Source: Chloroflexota bacterium (GTDB taxonomy: Bacteria > Chloroflexota > UBA6077 > FW602-bin22 > CADDYW01). From it: a stretch of DNA of 43,503 nucleotides. Each line of letters starts with the position of its first letter. Position 1 is the first letter of the stretch. Shown here one piece after another: positions 41,288-43,503 of the stretch. The translations under genes and the position numbers were made by a program. The stretch lies in assembly GCA_902810745.1 (NCBI GenBank), contig CADDYW010000029.1, positions 1-43,503 on the forward strand. The letters are read 5' to 3'. The notes under the pieces are model-generated. The model saw only the letters and a list, made by a program, of their open reading frames with translations. It was not told the DNA's origin and did no database searches.

Positions 41288-43503
41288 TTATCTGAACATC
41301 GAGTATAACTCATTCTCGCTCCTAATTCCCACCCACGGATAATGCTCCGCCAGCATCGCGGCCATCTCATCCGGCGGTACGCCCCGCGAACTCCGCAGCG
41401 ATCGCGGAATCTGGCGGTACTCCTCCCGCAGATCGCCATCGCGGTGCCGGCGGATTCCGCCAAGTGCCCGAATTGCGGTGAACAGCTCTCGGCGCCATTC
41501 TCGCCGCGCCCGCGCGCTGTCCCGTTGTCCCTCGATTCGTCGCTCCTCGTTTTCGATGCGATAGCGATAGACGGCCAGCGCCTCGCGATCCGTCAAGGTT
41601 GCGATCGCGGGTTTCGCGAACGATGCACCCAGCTGTCCCCGCACCCATTCCGCGGCGATTGACCGCAGTGTCGTGCGGTGCTCATCCCGGGGCCGCGCCA
41701 GCCCATAGCGGAGCTTGTAGAGCCCCATCCGCGACAGTCCAGTCTGGTGAACCAGTTCCTTGACCGGCATCCGTTCCAGCGCGAAGCGCACATCTTCCCA
41801 CGAGTCCTCGTAGACGGTGTAGACCTCCTCCTGCTCGCTGATGATGCCTGCCTCGACCTGCTCCAACTTGTTGGCTTCTTTGCCCACGTGCACGACGGAG
41901 CCAACGCGGACGTGGCGCCGCTGGAGCAACCCCACCGTTCGCCGCTCACACGGCCGGCCATCGGCCCCGGCGCTCTTGGCCTCGGGGTGATGGCGAAATC
42001 GCTGCAGGTACGCGCCAAACGTCAGCAGCGCCGCCGAGGTCGGGTTGGGCTCATCGCTCACCGTCTCGACGCGGTACCGCGTCCCGTCGTACCGGTTGAT
42101 CCACGGCAATTGTCGCCAGCATCGTGGGTCATCGGTGTAGGGCGCTATGAGGATGAACCTCTCGGGATCGGCGCCGACCGGGTGCCCCAACGGCGCGACG
42201 TGGGCCGTGAGCAGGAAGTTGTGCGGTTTGATCTGGTCCGCGTAGGGCTTCTTGGCGTTCAGCCCCGTGAACCACTCGCGCATCGTCGGCGTGCTGATGC
42301 TCAGGCGCGTTAGGATGGGCTGATCGAGCCAGTCCGATTCTGGGACCGCGAGTCCGAGCGATTCCCGCACGATCATCGCCCACACCTGATGAATCCAGTC
42401 GTCATTCGGTGCCCCGTCCCTCTTTCGGGGCCAGGGCGGGAGAAGGTGCCCCAAGCCGTGGTCTGACCACTTGCGCAGCGTCGGCTCACCGGGCGCGGTC
42501 AGGTTGAACAGGACGTAGCGCTTTGCCGAGATCGCCAGGCACCATAGCTGCTCGCGTCGATCCCGCATCACCCGCTTGCCCTGCGGGTCGTCCGGATCAC
42601 GGGCGAAGTTCTCGTCTTCCACCTTCAGAACGCTGCCAGGCACCACCGAGCGGTCGTAGGGGTTGAGCGCCGCGAAGCGGTCGACGGCCTCCTGCACCTG
42701 GTGCCACGACAGGGCGCGAATGGCGGCTCGGCCATCGGGCAGCGTCTCGGGGCCCCCCGAGCACGGGATCAAGCCCCCCTGCTCGCTGGCAACGACGGCC
42801 AGGCTGTCGGTGTCCATCATCGCGTAGGTCCCGCCGCGCTTCGTGACCTCGGCTTCGGCCAATGCCAGCATCAGGCGGGCGGCGCCGGTGATGAGGGTCC
42901 CCAGGATCGGGAAGAAGAATCGCCCCGGCTCCTCGACGTGCGCCACGCGGCAGGTGAAGCGGTCCAGCCCGAAAACCTCCAGGTCGGCGGCTTTGTCCTC
43001 CTGGCGGTTCAGCTCGACGAAGATGCCGTAGGCGGTAGAATTGGCGAGGATCTTCAGGAAGTGCTGGCCGGTCGGGTCGGTCTTCTTGCGCCGTTGCCGC
43101 TCCTCGATCACCGTCTTGAAGAAGTCGCCCTTGCGCGGGTCGATCAGAATGTCGCCACGGAGTTTCACGGGACGGAGGCCGGCTTGCCGGCCTTCTGGCC
43201 GAAACCGCAGCGCCCGTAGGATCACCGGGGCCTTGCCGGTGAGGACCTTGCTGGCGATCACATCCGCCAGGGTGTACCAGAGCGGGCGGTCACTGGTCAC
43301 GCGGTTGACGCCGATCTGGAAGGTTCCCCCTTCGGGGTCGTAGTGGGTCCGCAGGGGAAGGACGTCGGCATCGGGTTGGACCTCGACGATGGCCGGCAGC
43401 TTTGCCCACGTCTCGGGGCGAAACAGGTCGTCGGCGGTCAATCCGTCCACGAAGCGGCAGAGCTCGTCGGTGGCGTCCTCGACGACGAGCCGCTCCGCCG
43501 TCA
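41288..43503 (-). CDS. Family B DNA polymerase-like protein (5' end outside window)
   Basis: The frame is open to the right edge, so the N-terminus, with any exonuclease domain and motif A, is missing; 737 residues are visible. Polymerase motif B is seen as KILANSTAYGIF and motif C as YAMMDTDSLAVV, with the two expected carboxylates. EERQRRKKTDPTGQ lies before motif B. About 430 residues follow motif C, far more than the thumb of a compact polymerase. They include a helix-turn-helix-like MPVKELVHQTGLSRMGLYKL and a very basic end (RRIEGQRDSARARREWRREL). Bacterial family B polymerases other than Pol II are mostly from phages, plasmids or integrated elements. Confidence 0.82.
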   Translation of the reverse strand, partial: TAERLVVEDATDELCRFVDGLTADDLFRPETWAKLPAIVEVQPDADVLPLRTHYDPEGGTFQIGVNRVTSDRPLWYTLADVIASKVLTGKAPVILRALRFRPEGRQAGLRPVKLRGDILIDPRKGDFFKTVIEERQRRKKTDPTGQHFLKILANSTAYGIFVELNRQEDKAADLEVFGLDRFTCRVAHVEEPGRFFFPILGTLITGAARLMLALAEAEVTKRGGTYAMMDTDSLAVVASEQGGLIPCSGGPETLPDGRAAIRALSWHQVQEAVDRFAALNPYDRSVVPGSVLKVEDENFARDPDDPQGKRVMRDRREQLWCLAISAKRYVLFNLTAPGEPTLRKWSDHGLGHLLPPWPRKRDGAPNDDWIHQVWAMIVRESLGLAVPESDWLDQPILTRLSISTPTMREWFTGLNAKKPYADQIKPHNFLLTAHVAPLGHPVGADPERFILIAPYTDDPRCWRQLPWINRYDGTRYRVETVSDEPNPTSAALLTFGAYLQRFRHHPEAKSAGADGRPCERRTVGLLQRRHVRVGSVVHVGKEANKLEQVEAGIISEQEEVYTVYEDSWEDVRFALERMPVKELVHQTGLSRMGLYKLRYGLARPRDEHRTTLRSIAAEWVRGQLGASFAKPAIATLTDREALAVYRYRIENEERRIEGQRDSARARREWRRELFTAIRALGGIRRHRDGDLREEYRQIPRSLRSSRGVPPDEMAAMLAEHYPWVGIRSENELYSMFR

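Noticed and set aside
1..43503. tRNA, rRNA, CRISPR array or complete insertion sequence
   Set aside because: No cloverleaf with a convincing T arm, no regularly spaced repeats, and no transposase motif were found by eye on either strand.

Overview
The window is GC-rich chromosomal DNA from a bacterium, most likely a member of the Chloroflexota close to Thermomicrobia (Sphaerobacter-like). This placement rests on gene content and style: many GTG/TTG starts, parB with parS sites, a MutS2, an extracellular subtilase with a Chloroflexota-like PLPLVV tail, T-box and S-box leaders, and family-5 ABC importers. It is an inference without any database comparison.

Layout. 1-5035: the N-terminus of a Tat lipoprotein, an Lrp/AsnC regulator, two small unknown genes, a RidA protein and ClpB. 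5351-9993: an anchored unknown protein, an RraA-family/LDH2-family operon, a LysE exporter and an unknown protein. 10136-12431: a centromere-like segment with a subtilase whose start codon lies in a parS site, a second parS-like site and parB, but no parA. 12542-15122: one transcription unit with a SAM-I riboswitch and terminator, then a T-box with terminator and apparent Met specifier, then a threonine-synthase-like PLP enzyme, a NIL-domain protein and a MoaD/ThiS sulfur carrier ending in Gly-Gly. 15202-18635: membrane proteins and an FtsH-like AAA protease without an extracytoplasmic domain. 19133-19486: a rhodanese whose two motif cysteines are replaced by in-frame TGA codons followed by a SECIS-like hairpin, a candidate selenoprotein. 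19556-31376: a USP/ParB-like fusion, glycolate-oxidase Fe-S subunit, spermidine synthase plus ornithine-type decarboxylase, YihY, MutS2, CLC transporter and an F420-type oxidoreductase. 31551-39677: a family-5 ABC import operon with a consensus promoter and LacI-type operator, and its LacI regulator. 39678-43503: a gene-poor stretch with a 51-bp direct repeat, then an unknown coiled-coil membrane protein and a family B DNA polymerase cut by the window edge, probably an accessory element.

The two strongest discoveries are the 12.5-15.1 kb unit and the rhodanese. The first reads as a methionine-pathway operon in which both low SAM and uncharged tRNA-Met are needed for expression. By analogy with CysM/CysO, the PLP enzyme may make homocysteine from O-phosphohomoserine with sulfur carried on the MoaD-like protein. 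The second is a Sec-Thr-Sec rhodanese that automatic annotation would truncate at residue 70.
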